A DNA stretch of 15,663 nucleotides from an uncultured Oscillospiraceae bacterium. Lineage in GTDB: Bacteria > Bacillota > Clostridia > Oscillospirales > Acutalibacteraceae. The notes under the pieces are model-generated. The model made no database searches and was not told the origin of the DNA. It was given only the letters and a program-made list of their open reading frames with translations. Position numbers and translations under genes: made by a program. Of the stretch, positions 1 to 7,204 are shown piece by piece (within the stretch, counting starts at the first letter, position 1; the number at the start of each line of letters is the position of its first letter). The stretch is taken from the NCBI GenBank assembly GCA_900550315.1, contig URRK01000013.1, positions 1-15,663 on the forward strand, in the 5' to 3' direction.

Positions 1-467
1 CGCACGGCGTTAAACCGCTCGGCCGCAAAGGTTTTGGTTTCAACCGCAAAATCGCCCTTTTGGTTTAGGCAAATTTCCTCCGAAACGGCTAAGGTAACGG
101 TAACGCGGTGGCTTTTGCCGTCATTTGCCCGGTAGCTGGCCGCAAAGTACGAAACCGGGCGGGAAAGCAGATAGTTGTCGGTGATCAGCAAAGGGGTAAA
201 AAACTCGGCCGTAAGGGTAATTTCGGTGTTTTGAAAGGTGTAGGTGGTAACCGTAGCGGTTAAATCTAACGCGGTTTGGGGAATGTTGTTTTCCCCTTTG
301 CCGCAAAAGGTGTAGGGGGTGCCGTCAACTTCAACCGTGCCCAGCAGGGTGTTGGGGGCGCCGGTCCAGTGCTCGGTGGTGCAGCTGTTCAGCCGGTCGG
401 CCGGTGACCAAACCGAAAAATAAGGGTCTACCGTTATAAGCGGAACAGAGGGTGGGCGTAAACGCAT
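1..467 (-). CDS. Glutaminase A-like protein (DUF4964/DUF5127), N-terminal part only
   Basis: Partial gene; the C-terminal part lies beyond the left edge and 155 residues are visible. The start is the ATG at 465-467, preceded by an AAGGAG site (477-482). The N-terminus has the RPPSVPL, DPYFSVWS and HWTGAP signatures that, from family knowledge, open the DUF4964/DUF5127 region of glutaminase A-like proteins (fungal GtaA relatives, usually followed by DUF4965 and DUF1793). A beta-rich stretch follows. No signal peptide is visible, so the protein is probably cytoplasmic. Many bacterial members sit in carbohydrate-use loci and their true substrate is unclear, so glutaminase activity should not be assumed. 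The gene diverges from an AraC regulator and shares overlapping promoters with it, which suggests control by that regulator (inference). The later domains cannot be checked here. Confidence 0.72.
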   Translation of the reverse strand, partial: MRLRPPSVPLITVDPYFSVWSPADRLNSCTTEHWTGAPNTLLGTVEVDGTPYTFCGKGENNIPQTALDLTATVTTYTFQNTEITLTAEFFTPLLITDNYLLSRPVSYFAASYRANDGKSHRVTVTLAVSEEICLNQKGDFAVETKTFAAERFNAV

Positions 468-479
468 AAAAACATCTCC

Positions 480-508
480 TTGATTTTTTGTTTTATTTAT
501 TATACAAT
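480..508 (+). promoter_or_regulatory. Promoter of the AraC-family gene
   Basis: TTGATT (480-485), a 17-bp spacer and TACAAT (503-508) form a good sigma-70/SigA type promoter reading into the AraC gene. Its -35 box overlaps the Shine-Dalgarno site of the divergent gene, and its -10 box overlaps the -10 box of the opposing promoter. Confidence 0.5.
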
Positions 509-527
509 ATAAATAAGGCAAAAAGAA
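499..527 (-). promoter_or_regulatory. Promoter of the glutaminase-like gene (weak -35)
   Basis: Read on the minus strand, a perfect TATAAT lies at 499-504. At 17 bp spacing the -35 position has only TTCTTT (522-527), a poor match. A perfect -10 with a weak -35 is typical of activator-dependent promoters, which fits the adjacent AraC regulator. That last step is inference. Confidence 0.45.
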
Positions 528-561
528 TAGGGATTGCAATTATAAAAATGAGGATTATAAT

Positions 562-1383
562 TTGAAAGAGGATATTTACTACTTTGCGCCGCCGGGGGAG
601 CCCAGCCCGTTTTACTTTAGCATTGTGGGGGTTTCTTACTGCGACGGCAGCTATAAGATCAGCCGCCCGCCCCAGGAGCTTACCGTGCTGGAGTATGTTC
701 ACAAGGGGTGCGGCACCATTGTGGTAGACGGCAAAGAATACACCGCCCGCGCGGGGGATGTTTATATAATACACGCCAACACCAGGCATTACTACGCCTC
801 CTCGGCTGGGGATCCTTGGGTAAAAAGCTTTTTTAATATGCACGGCCCGCTGTGCGAAAGCCTGCTAAAGGCCTACGGGCTGGGCCAAACAACCGTAATT
901 CCCGCGTTTGACCGGCCGGAGCTTTTTTGGCAAATGCACCGTAATGTGGTGCAGGCCCACCGGGCCAAAAACACCAATGTTTTTCAAAACGCCGCGGTGG
1001 AGCTGCACCGCCTTATTCAGGCCTTTGGCGCGTTTTGCCAAAAAAACAACCGCCAAAATGCGCCCGACATCGAATTCCGGCCGGTGTTAGAATATCTGGC
1101 CCAAAATACGCGTACAATAATTACCAACAAACAGCTGGCCAATTTAATTTTTCGGTCGGAGGATTATTTGGTAAAGGGATTTCGGCGCTTTTACGGCGTT
1201 ACCCCCTACAATTACCAGCTAAATTTAAAAATTGAGGCCGCCCGGCAGCTGTTGCGGCAAACCAAGCTGCCCGTTTCGGCGGTAGGGGAAATGGTAGGCT
1301 ACGGCGACGCCATGTATTTTTCCAACATTTTTAAAAAAAAGTGCGGCATTTCGCCGCTAAAATACCGTAAACAAAACCAATAA
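562..1383 (+). CDS. AraC-family transcriptional regulator (cupin sensor plus double HTH)
   Basis: The protein is 273 aa. Residues ~20-100 form a beta-rich cupin-like sensor typical of AraC_binding, including the stretch GTIVVDGKEYTARAGDVYII. Residues ~170-270 are the AraC DNA-binding domain with two helix-turn-helix units (about 188-211 and 237-261). It ends with the family signature GYGDAMYFSNIFKKKCGISP then LKYRK. The start is TTG at 562, chosen because GAGG (550-553) lies 8 nt upstream and the ATG at 548 hits a stop after five codons. In this class the cupin usually senses a small molecule, often a sugar, and the HTH domain activates a neighbouring operon. Likely targets are the divergent glutaminase-like gene and its own operon with the downstream beta-CASP gene. 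The ligand is unknown. Confidence 0.9.
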   Translation: MKEDIYYFAPPGEPSPFYFSIVGVSYCDGSYKISRPPQELTVLEYVHKGCGTIVVDGKEYTARAGDVYIIHANTRHYYASSAGDPWVKSFFNMHGPLCESLLKAYGLGQTTVIPAFDRPELFWQMHRNVVQAHRAKNTNVFQNAAVELHRLIQAFGAFCQKNNRQNAPDIEFRPVLEYLAQNTRTIITNKQLANLIFRSEDYLVKGFRRFYGVTPYNYQLNLKIEAARQLLRQTKLPVSAVGEMVGYGDAMYFSNIFKKKCGISPLKYRKQNQ

Positions 1384-1407
1384 CCGTTTTAAAGGAGGAA
1401 CCGTTTT

Positions 1408-3021
1408 ATGAAGCTTACATTTTTAGGCGCCGCGCACGAGGTTACCGGCTCTTGCACCCTGCTGGAGGCCTGCGGCAAAAAAATTTTGGTAGATTGCGGG
1501 TTAGAGCAGGGGTTAGACCTGTACCAAAACTGCGAGCTGCCCATTGCCCCCGGCGAGGTAGATTTTTTGCTGCTGACCCACGCGCATATAGACCATTCCG
1601 GCAAGATCCCGATGCTTTGCGCGCAGGGCTTTAGCGGCCCGGTTTACGCCACCGGCGCCACCTGTAAGCTTTGCGGCATTATGCTGTTAGATTCGGCCCA
1701 TATACAGGAGTTTGAAGCCAAATGGCGCAACCGCAAGGCCGAACGCTCCGGCCGGGAGCCGTATGTTCCGCTTTACACCACGGCCGACGCCGCCCGCGCC
1801 CTAACGCAATTTAAGCCCTGCAGCTACGAGCAGGAAATTACCCTTTGCCCCGGCATTACCGTAAAGTTTACCGAGGCCGGGCACCTGTTGGGCTCGGCCA
1901 GCATTACCGTAACGGTTACCGAGGGCGGGCAAACCAAGACCCTGGTTTTTTCGGGCGATTTAGGCAATGTAAACCGCCCGCTGATTTGCGACCCCGGCCA
2001 GCCGCAGCAGGCCGATTATGTTGTTATAGAATCTACCTACGGCAACCGTCTGCACGGCGAGCGGCCCGATTACATTGCCGTGCTGCAGCAAATTTTGCAA
2101 ACCACCTTTGACCGCGGCGGCAATGTGGTTATTCCCTCCTTCGCGGTGGGCCGCACGCAAGAGCTTTTGTATTTAATTCGCGAAATTAAAGAAAAACGGC
2201 TTGTTTCGGGGCACGATAACTTCCCCGTTTATGTAGATAGCCCCCTGGCCGCCGAGGCCACCGGCATTTACAGCGGCGAAATGCGGGAGTATTACGACGC
2301 CGAGACCTTAAAGCTGTTAGATGCGGGCATTGACCCCATTCGTTTTCCCAACCTGCGTATTTCGGTAACCAGCGACGAATCGATTGCCATTAATGAGGAC
2401 CCCACGCCAAAGGTTATTCTTTCGGCCAGCGGTATGTGCGAGGCGGGCCGTATTCGCCACCATTTAAAGCACAACCTTTGGCGAAAGGAGTGTACCGTTT
2501 TGTTTGTTGGCTACCAGGCCGAGGGCACCCTGGGGCGCCATTTGGTAGACGGAGCCGAAAGCGTAAAGCTGTTTGGGGAGGAAATTAAAGTAAACGCCCA
2601 AATTTGCACCCTGCAGGGCATTAGCGGCCACGCCGACCAAAAAATTTTGCTGCACTGGCTGGCCGGCTACCAAAAAAAGCCCGAATACGTTTTTGTAAAC
2701 CACGGCAACGACGAGGTTTGCGACGCTTTTGCTCAAACGGTGCAGCAGCAGCTTGGCCTGAACGCCACCGCCCCCTACAACGGCGCGGTTTACGAGCTGA
2801 CCCCCTTTAAAATGCTGGAAAAAGGCAATACCCAGCACGTTTTGCCTAAAAGAAGGCAGGAGGACGCCCGGCAAGACCGCACCTCTGCCGTATTTGGCCG
2901 TTTACAGGCGGCCGGGCAGCGCCTGCTTCGGGTTATTGCAAAATACGCGCAGGGTGCGAATAAGGATATTGCCAAATTTGCCGATCAGATTATAGCCCTG
3001 TGCGATAAATGGGATAAATAA
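1408..3021 (+). CDS. Beta-CASP metallo-beta-lactamase-fold RNase-like protein
   Basis: The protein is 537 aa, with ATG at 1408 behind AAAGGAGGAA (1391-1400). The metallo-beta-lactamase motifs are complete: D29, then THAHIDH with H58, H60, D62 and H63, then H159 in EAGHLLGS, and D184 in SGDLGN. The beta-CASP region has E208 in ESTYGNR (motif A), a SGMCEAGRIRHHLKH block (residues ~341-355) and H408 in GISGHAD, within an RMMBL (RNA-specificity) domain. This is the CPSF73/Ysh1-like family of RNA nucleases, distinct from RNase J, so zinc-dependent RNA cleavage in the cytoplasm is expected. The residues after about 480 form a basic, helical tail beyond the RMMBL core. The gene starts 24 bp after the AraC stop and is probably cotranscribed with it. 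The RNA substrate is unknown. Confidence 0.9.
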   Translation: MKLTFLGAAHEVTGSCTLLEACGKKILVDCGLEQGLDLYQNCELPIAPGEVDFLLLTHAHIDHSGKIPMLCAQGFSGPVYATGATCKLCGIMLLDSAHIQEFEAKWRNRKAERSGREPYVPLYTTADAARALTQFKPCSYEQEITLCPGITVKFTEAGHLLGSASITVTVTEGGQTKTLVFSGDLGNVNRPLICDPGQPQQADYVVIESTYGNRLHGERPDYIAVLQQILQTTFDRGGNVVIPSFAVGRTQELLYLIREIKEKRLVSGHDNFPVYVDSPLAAEATGIYSGEMREYYDAETLKLLDAGIDPIRFPNLRISVTSDESIAINEDPTPKVILSASGMCEAGRIRHHLKHNLWRKECTVLFVGYQAEGTLGRHLVDGAESVKLFGEEIKVNAQICTLQGISGHADQKILLHWLAGYQKKPEYVFVNHGNDEVCDAFAQTVQQQLGLNATAPYNGAVYELTPFKMLEKGNTQHVLPKRRQEDARQDRTSAVFGRLQAAGQRLLRVIAKYAQGANKDIAKFADQIIALCDKWDK

Positions 3022-3049
3022 CGGTAAGCGTAATTTAAAATAAAATAGC

Positions 3050-3090
3050 ACCGGCCCCTAAAAGCAAAACGCTTTTAGGGGCCGGTTGTT
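3050..3090. terminator. Perfect 16-bp hairpin after the beta-CASP gene
   Basis: The arms 3050-3065 (ACCGGCCCCTAAAAGC) and 3071-3086 pair perfectly over a 5-nt loop. Downstream on the plus strand the T tract is weak (TTGTTG). On the minus strand the hairpin is followed by T-rich TTTTATTTTA, so it can work in either direction between the convergent genes. Confidence 0.7.
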
Positions 3091-3147
3091 GCCTTAAGGC
3101 TAATGAATAAAAAAATTGCCCGGGGGTTCCGTTTTTGCAAAATAAGG

Positions 3148-3220
3148 CCGGCAAAGCCCGTTTAAAAAGGGCCTTGCCGGCAGAGTTTAGGTTGTGCCCT
3201 GCGGCTGGTTTCCGCAGGGC
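3148..3220 (-). terminator. Two hairpins just after the glycogen phosphorylase stop
   Basis: The first is a perfect 9-bp stem (GCCCTGCGG at 3196-3204 with CCGCAGGGC at 3212-3220, 7-nt loop), 10 nt past the stop codon. The second is a 13-bp stem (about 3148-3160 with 3170-3182). Its single odd pair is G-U when read on the minus strand but A-C on the plus strand, which favours minus-strand use. The second is followed on the minus strand by CTTATTTTGC. Together they probably end the phosphorylase transcript. Confidence 0.55.
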
Positions 3221-3229
3221 TAAAGTGCG

Positions 3230-5632
3230 TTATTTTTTCAGCGGTTTGGTGTGCCAAATGTTGTCGGCGTATTGGCGAACGGCACGGTCGGCGGCAAAAA
3301 TGCCGGAGTGCGCCGTATTCAGCAGCGACATTTTGTTCCAACGGTCCCGGTCGGCGTAAAGCTGGGCGGCGTAGCGGGTCGCGCGCATATAGTCGGAAAA
3401 ATCGGCCAGTGCCATGTAGCTGTCAACGTTTAATAAAAGGTCCGAAATATCGCGGAAGTCGTTGCCGCCAATGCCGCGGCTAATAAAATCAATAACCGCT
3501 TTTAGCTCGGCGTTGTTATCGTAATAAGAGCGGGGGTTGTAGCCGGCGTTTTTCAGGCGGTTTACCTCGTCGGTCTGCATGCCAAAAATAATAATGTTGT
3601 CGTCGCCAACCGCACGGTGAATTTCAACATTCGCGCCGTCCTCGGTGCCAAGGGTAATGGCCCCGTTCATCATTAGCTTCATGTTGCCCGTGCCGCTGGC
3701 CTCGGTGCCGGCTAAGGAGATCTGCTCGCTAATATCGGCCGCCGGAATCATCAACTCGGCCAGGGTTACGCGGTAGTCCTCCATAAACACAATTTTTAGT
3801 TTGTCACGCGTGGCGGGGTCGGCGTTAATTACCTGCCCTAAAGCGTAAATTAAGTGAATAATTTTTTTAGCCAGCAGGTAGCCCGGGGCCGCCTTGGCGC
3901 CGAACACATAGGTGCGTGGGGTAAAGGGGGCGTTGGGGTTGTTTTTAATAAATAAATATTCCGAAATAATTTTTAATGCGTTTAGGTGCTGGCGCTTGTA
4001 TTCGTGCAGGCGCTTTACCTGCATATCAATAATCGCGTCCGGGTCAATGGCAACGCCGTTAACATCTTTAACATAGTTTGAAAAGCGAACCTTGTTGCTG
4101 CGTTTAATTTTGCCAATTTCGGCCAAAACGGCTTTATCGTTGGCAAAGGCGGCCAGCTTTTCCAGCTCCTCGGCGTGGTGCTTAAAGCCGTTGCCAATTT
4201 TGCCCGAAATAAATTTGGTTAGCTCCGGGTTGGCCGAGCAAAGCCAGCGCCGGTGGGCAATGCCGTTGGTAACATTGGTAAATTTTTCGGGCGTTAGGCG
4301 GTAGTAATCGTTAAACAGGCTGTTCTTTAAAATCTCGCTGTGCAGCTGCGAAACGCCGTTTACGCAGTGGCAGGCGGCTACGCACAAATTGGCCATGCGA
4401 ACAATCCCGCCCGAAATAATGGCAGTGCGCTCTACATAGTCGGCATCGTGCGTTTTCTCCCAAACTGCGGCGCGAAAACGGTTGTCAATCTCTTTAATAA
4501 TAGTGTAAATGCGGGGCAAACGGTGGCGGAACATATCTACCTGCCAGCACTCCAACGCTTCGCTCATAACCGTGTGGTTGGTGTAGGCGGTTGTTTTGGT
4601 TACAATGCGCCAGGCGTCGTCCCAACCGTAGCCGCACTCGTCCAGCAAATAGCGCATTAGCTCGGGCACAACCAGCGCGGGGTGGGTGTCGTTAATGTGA
4701 ATGGCAGCTTTTTCGGGTAAATTATCCAGCGTGCCGTAGGTGCGCAGGTGGCGGCGCAAAATATCTTGAATAGAGGCCGAAACCAAAAAATACTGCTGGC
4801 GCAGCCGCAAAGATTTGCCCTCCATGTGGTTATCCTCCGGGTACAACACTTTGCTAATAACATCGCTCATGGCCTGCTGCTCCAGCGCGCGCACATAGTT
4901 TCCGCTGTTAAAGGCGGCCATGTCAATGCTGGGGCTTTCAGCGCTCCAAAGGCGCAGCACATTTACGGTGCGGCCGTCGTTCCCCGCTACCATTAAATCG
5001 TACGGCACGGCGTGCACGGCGGTGTAATTTTTGTGCTCAACGTGGTGGTATTCGCCGTCCCACCATTCCTCTACCTCGCCGTCAAACAAAACGTCAACGG
5101 CAGAGGTGGGGCGGGCCTCCAGCCAAACGCTGCCGCCCGGCAGCCAAAAATCGGGCATTTCGGTTTGCCAGCCGTCTACCAGCTTTTGCCTAAAAATGCC
5201 AAACTCGTACCGAATACAGTAGCCCATGGCGGGGTAAGAGCAGGTAGAAAGCGAATCTAAAAAGCAGGCGGCTAAGCGGCCCAGGCCGCCGTTGCCCAGC
5301 CCGGCGTCCGGCTCTAATTCGTAAAGCTGGTCTAACTTAACGCCAAAGGCCGAAAGGGCTTTTTGCATGGTGCCCTCCAGCTCTAAATTGTAAAGGCTGT
5401 TTTTCAGCGAACGGCCCATTAAAAATTCCATGCTTAAATAGTAAACCATTTTGGCCTGCTGTTCTTCGGTCTGCTTGCGAAAATCAGCGCGGCGATCCCG
5501 CATAATATCCAGCAGTACCATAACGGTGGCCTTGTAAAAAAATTCATCCGACGCCTGCTCGGGCGAAACGCCAAAATTGTGCGAAAGCGCGGCGGTTATT
5601 TTTTCTTTTAATTCAGCGGCGGTATATTTCAT
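3230..5632 (-). CDS. glgP: Glycogen/starch (alpha-glucan) phosphorylase
   Basis: The protein is 800 aa, full length for the GT35 family (E. coli GlgP is about 815). It uses phosphate to release glucose-1-phosphate from the non-reducing ends of alpha-1,4-glucans. The pyridoxal-phosphate site EASGTGNMK is intact with the lysine at residue 652, followed by GAITLGTEDGANVEI. The N-terminal blocks MVYYLSMEFLMGRSL and DAGLGNGGLGRLAACFLDS are also intact, as is the glucan-side HINDTHPALVVPELMRYL. The start ATG (5630-5632) has AGGAGGA (5641-5647, minus strand) 8 nt upstream. It is transcribed alone from a clear promoter at 5689-5717. No glycogen synthase, branching or debranching gene is within the window. 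It may act on stored glycogen or imported maltodextrins. Confidence 0.97.
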   Translation of the reverse strand: MKYTAAELKEKITAALSHNFGVSPEQASDEFFYKATVMVLLDIMRDRRADFRKQTEEQQAKMVYYLSMEFLMGRSLKNSLYNLELEGTMQKALSAFGVKLDQLYELEPDAGLGNGGLGRLAACFLDSLSTCSYPAMGYCIRYEFGIFRQKLVDGWQTEMPDFWLPGGSVWLEARPTSAVDVLFDGEVEEWWDGEYHHVEHKNYTAVHAVPYDLMVAGNDGRTVNVLRLWSAESPSIDMAAFNSGNYVRALEQQAMSDVISKVLYPEDNHMEGKSLRLRQQYFLVSASIQDILRRHLRTYGTLDNLPEKAAIHINDTHPALVVPELMRYLLDECGYGWDDAWRIVTKTTAYTNHTVMSEALECWQVDMFRHRLPRIYTIIKEIDNRFRAAVWEKTHDADYVERTAIISGGIVRMANLCVAACHCVNGVSQLHSEILKNSLFNDYYRLTPEKFTNVTNGIAHRRWLCSANPELTKFISGKIGNGFKHHAEELEKLAAFANDKAVLAEIGKIKRSNKVRFSNYVKDVNGVAIDPDAIIDMQVKRLHEYKRQHLNALKIISEYLFIKNNPNAPFTPRTYVFGAKAAPGYLLAKKIIHLIYALGQVINADPATRDKLKIVFMEDYRVTLAELMIPAADISEQISLAGTEASGTGNMKLMMNGAITLGTEDGANVEIHRAVGDDNIIIFGMQTDEVNRLKNAGYNPRSYYDNNAELKAVIDFISRGIGGNDFRDISDLLLNVDSYMALADFSDYMRATRYAAQLYADRDRWNKMSLLNTAHSGIFAADRAVRQYADNIWHTKPLKK

Positions 5633-5688
5633 ATAAAAAATCCTCCTGAATAAATTTGGCGTGCAAAAAATTACACTTCGCTTTTTCT

Positions 5689-5717
5689 ATCATAGTACAT
5701 TCCGGCAAAAATTGCAA
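5689..5717 (-). promoter_or_regulatory. Promoter of glgP
   Basis: On the minus strand, TTGCAA (5712-5717), 17 bp and TATGAT (5689-5694) give a strong SigA-type promoter. It leaves a leader of about 50 nt before the glgP start. Confidence 0.65.
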
Positions 5718-5929
5718 GCCCTTTTGCAGCTTTTCTATCACTAAATTTTGGCTTGTTTTTAGTTAGTTTTCACATCTTTTTTTCTAAAACGGTTTATTTT
5801 TGCAAAATAATTAGTAAAACTGTACAAAATACGGCGAATTTTGTTTACAGGAGAATTTTTCAATTGGCCAATTTTTTGCGTTTGTTTTTTGTTCAAAAGC
5901 CCTGCGTGCAAAAAATTGGCTTTAAAAGG
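5718..5929. other. AT-rich spacer between divergent glgP and pgsA promoters
   Basis: This is the unassigned part of the 358-bp glgP-pgsA gap. It holds a perfect 12-bp palindrome AATTGGCCAATT (5862-5873). It also holds one copy of GCGTGCAAAAAATT (5904-5917); the other copy lies at 5659-5672 in the glgP leader. No convincing small gene is visible: the open frames here are low-complexity on both strands and lack ribosome sites. Confidence 0.4.
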
Positions 5930-5958
5930 TTGAAAAAACAATAAAAACATGGTATACT
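5930..5958 (+). promoter_or_regulatory. Promoter of the pgsA-like gene
   Basis: TTGAAA (5930-5935), 17 bp and TATACT (5953-5958) form the promoter, with an extended -10 TGG just before the -10 box. This is one of the best promoter matches in the window, 33 bp upstream of the start codon. Confidence 0.7.
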
Positions 5959-5990
5959 AACATTAATTGTAAGAATGAGGTGCGGCGCCC

Positions 5991-6590
5991 ATGGCGGGAA
6001 AAAGCAAGGTGTTTACCATTCCAAATATTTTAAGCATGTTTCGGCTGGCGTTAATTCCGGTCTATGTTACCGTATATCTGCACGCCAAAACCTTAAAGGG
6101 CTACCTGCTTGCCGCCGTTATTTTAGGCGTTTCCACTTTAACCGATTGTTTTGACGGTATTATTGCCCGCAAGTGCAACATGGTTTCTAAACTTGGCATT
6201 GCGCTGGACCCGATTGCCGATAAAGCCACGCAGGGCATTTTAATTATTTGCCTGTGCGTGCGTAAGGGTAATTTGGCGCTGTGGCTGCTGTTTGCCCTGT
6301 TTATAATTAAAGAGGGGTTTATGCTGGTTATGGGCATTGTAAACCTGCGGCACGGTAAAATGCTAAAGGGCGCCATTTTTACCGGCAAAATGAGTACTAC
6401 GGTGCTGTTCATTAGCATGATCGCTTTAGTGCTGTTCTCCGAAAGTATTCCCGATCGCGTGGTTAACATTATTGTTATTATTTGCGCCGTGTTTATGTTA
6501 ATTTCTTTAATCACTTACATTCCCGCCTATTTTAGTAAAGATAATAATTTGCAAAGCATTAAGCCAGCCGCCGGCCCGGCGCAGGAGTAA
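5991..6590 (+). CDS. pgsA: CDP-alcohol phosphatidyltransferase, PgsA-like
   Basis: The protein is 199 aa, normal for the family, with ATG at 5991 behind GAGGTG (5977-5982). The complete CDP-alcohol phosphotransferase signature D-x2-DG-x2-AR-x8-G-x3-D-x3-D is present as D52, D55, G56, A59, R60, G69, D73 and D77. Several hydrophobic membrane segments flank it (about 16-30, 36-52, 86-112, 132-148 and 153-175). The N-terminal PNILSMFRLALIPV is typical of phosphatidylglycerophosphate synthases. These join CDP-diacylglycerol and glycerol-3-phosphate in the inner membrane, the entry to phosphatidylglycerol and cardiolipin. The motif alone cannot separate PgsA from related phosphatidyltransferases or a single-domain cardiolipin synthase, so the symbol is a best guess. 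It stands as a single gene with its own promoter. Confidence 0.85.
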   Translation: MAGKSKVFTIPNILSMFRLALIPVYVTVYLHAKTLKGYLLAAVILGVSTLTDCFDGIIARKCNMVSKLGIALDPIADKATQGILIICLCVRKGNLALWLLFALFIIKEGFMLVMGIVNLRHGKMLKGAIFTGKMSTTVLFISMIALVLFSESIPDRVVNIIVIICAVFMLISLITYIPAYFSKDNNLQSIKPAAGPAQE

Positions 6591-6687
6591 TATTTGGCCG
6601 GTTGCCTTTACCCGGCGCAATAAATTTTTGCTGAAGTACTTGGTTTTGTCTGGCACAAAATTTGTTTTTGCCGGGGTTAATCGCTTA

Positions 6688-6716
6688 AAAACGGAGTTTC
6701 CGTTTTAATATTTTTT
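6688..6716 (+). terminator. Short hairpin with T tract after pgsA
   Basis: AAAACGGA (6688-6695) pairs with TCCGTTTT (6699-6706) over a 3-nt loop, followed by AATATTTTTTT. The stem has only three GC pairs, so termination may be partial and could let some transcription pass to the next gene. The T tract abuts the ribosome site of that gene. Confidence 0.4.
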
Positions 6717-6729
6717 TGGAGGTATTATT

Positions 6730-6951
6730 ATGAACAAAGCTTTAAAAATTGGTATTGCTATTGCCGCCGCGCTTGCCGCTGTTGCCGGGGTGCTGTTGGT
6801 TATTAAAAAGTTTTTTTGCAAATGCAATGAAGAACCGGTAGAGGTTATTGAAATTGATTGCAGCGAGGACGACCCTGCCCCGGAGCAGGAGGACAAACCG
6901 CAAGCCGAGCAAAACGACCAGCCGGCCGACGAGGAAAAACCTGAAGAATAA
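6730..6951 (+). CDS. Small single-pass membrane protein with acidic tail
   Basis: The protein is 73 aa, with ATG at 6730 behind an excellent TTGGAGGT site (6716-6723). Residues ~6-26 are one hydrophobic, Ala-rich membrane segment, followed by KKFFCKC (two cysteines, basic). The rest (about 33-73) is a strongly acidic, Pro/Gln-rich, probably disordered tail. I do not recognise a family. By the positive-inside rule the KK after the segment favours a cytoplasmic tail, but this is weak evidence. The strong ribosome site and the membrane-plus-tail pattern argue for a real gene. It lies between pgsA and the structured RNA region. Confidence 0.75.
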   Translation: MNKALKIGIAIAAALAAVAGVLLVIKKFFCKCNEEPVEVIEIDCSEDDPAPEQEDKPQAEQNDQPADEEKPEE

Positions 6952-7126
6952 TTTTTTGCAGCCGGGCTGTTTTGTGGCCCGGGGCGCGGTGGCTGAACCG
7001 CAGCGCACGCGGCCGAACCTGCCTTAAAAGGGCAAAATAACGCTTTTTTGGCGTTGCTTTTGCGGGGCGGCAGCCTTACATGCGTGGGGTTAGCCTGTGC
7101 CTAAGGCTAAGGCCTGTCCGTCTGCC
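6952..7126 (+). ncRNA. Rod-shaped structured RNA (leader or free ncRNA), family not recognised
   Basis: Immediately after the small gene the sequence can fold into one long interrupted hairpin. The helices, from outside in, are:
- 6958-6961 with 7122-7125
- 6976-6979 with 7111-7114
- 6982-6988 with 7096-7102
- 6991-6999 with 7088-7095 (one bulge)
- 7006-7011 with 7081-7086
- 7019-7023 with 7069-7073
- 7032-7037 with 7058-7063
- the apical helix 7039-7043 with 7051-7055

A roughly symmetric 7x7 internal loop (7012-7018 / 7074-7080) sits mid-rod. No open frame with a convincing ribosome site covers the stretch. The rod shape and size recall 6S RNA, but I could not match its conserved sequence; SRP RNA, tmRNA and RNase P signatures are absent. 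The region is GC-rich, so part of the pairing may be chance. No clear promoter was found directly upstream. Confidence 0.3.
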
Positions 7127-7153
7127 TTTTTGGGCAAAAATAAAAAAACAAGA

Positions 7154-7192
7154 CCCGCCGTGTGCCGCAGTTGCTCATTGGCGGGCTTTTTT
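7154..7192 (+). terminator. Intrinsic terminator directly upstream of the SDR gene
   Basis: CCCGCC (7154-7159) pairs with GGCGGG (7180-7185), extended by one G-U pair, then C and six T (7187-7192). The SDR ribosome site GGGGTG begins at 7193. It could end the structured RNA upstream or act as an attenuator in the SDR leader. Confidence 0.65.
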
Positions 7193-7204
7193 GGGGTGAA
7201 AAAT

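Noticed and set aside
2464..2874. 136-codon minus-strand frame inside the beta-CASP gene
   Set aside because: Shadow of a gene with intact catalytic and RMMBL motifs on the plus strand.
5753..5950. Small open frames on both strands in the glgP-pgsA gap
   Set aside because: AT-rich low-complexity translations (Phe/Lys/Asn), no ribosome sites, and overlap with a strong promoter.
6100..6514. 137-codon minus-strand frame within pgsA
   Set aside because: The plus strand has the full CDP-alcohol transferase signature with promoter and ribosome site.
7097..7204. N-terminal extension of the SDR from a GTG at 7097
   Set aside because: It would add 36 basic residues before the first SDR strand and run through the rod RNA and a terminator hairpin; TTG at 7205 has a ribosome site and gives the normal family length.
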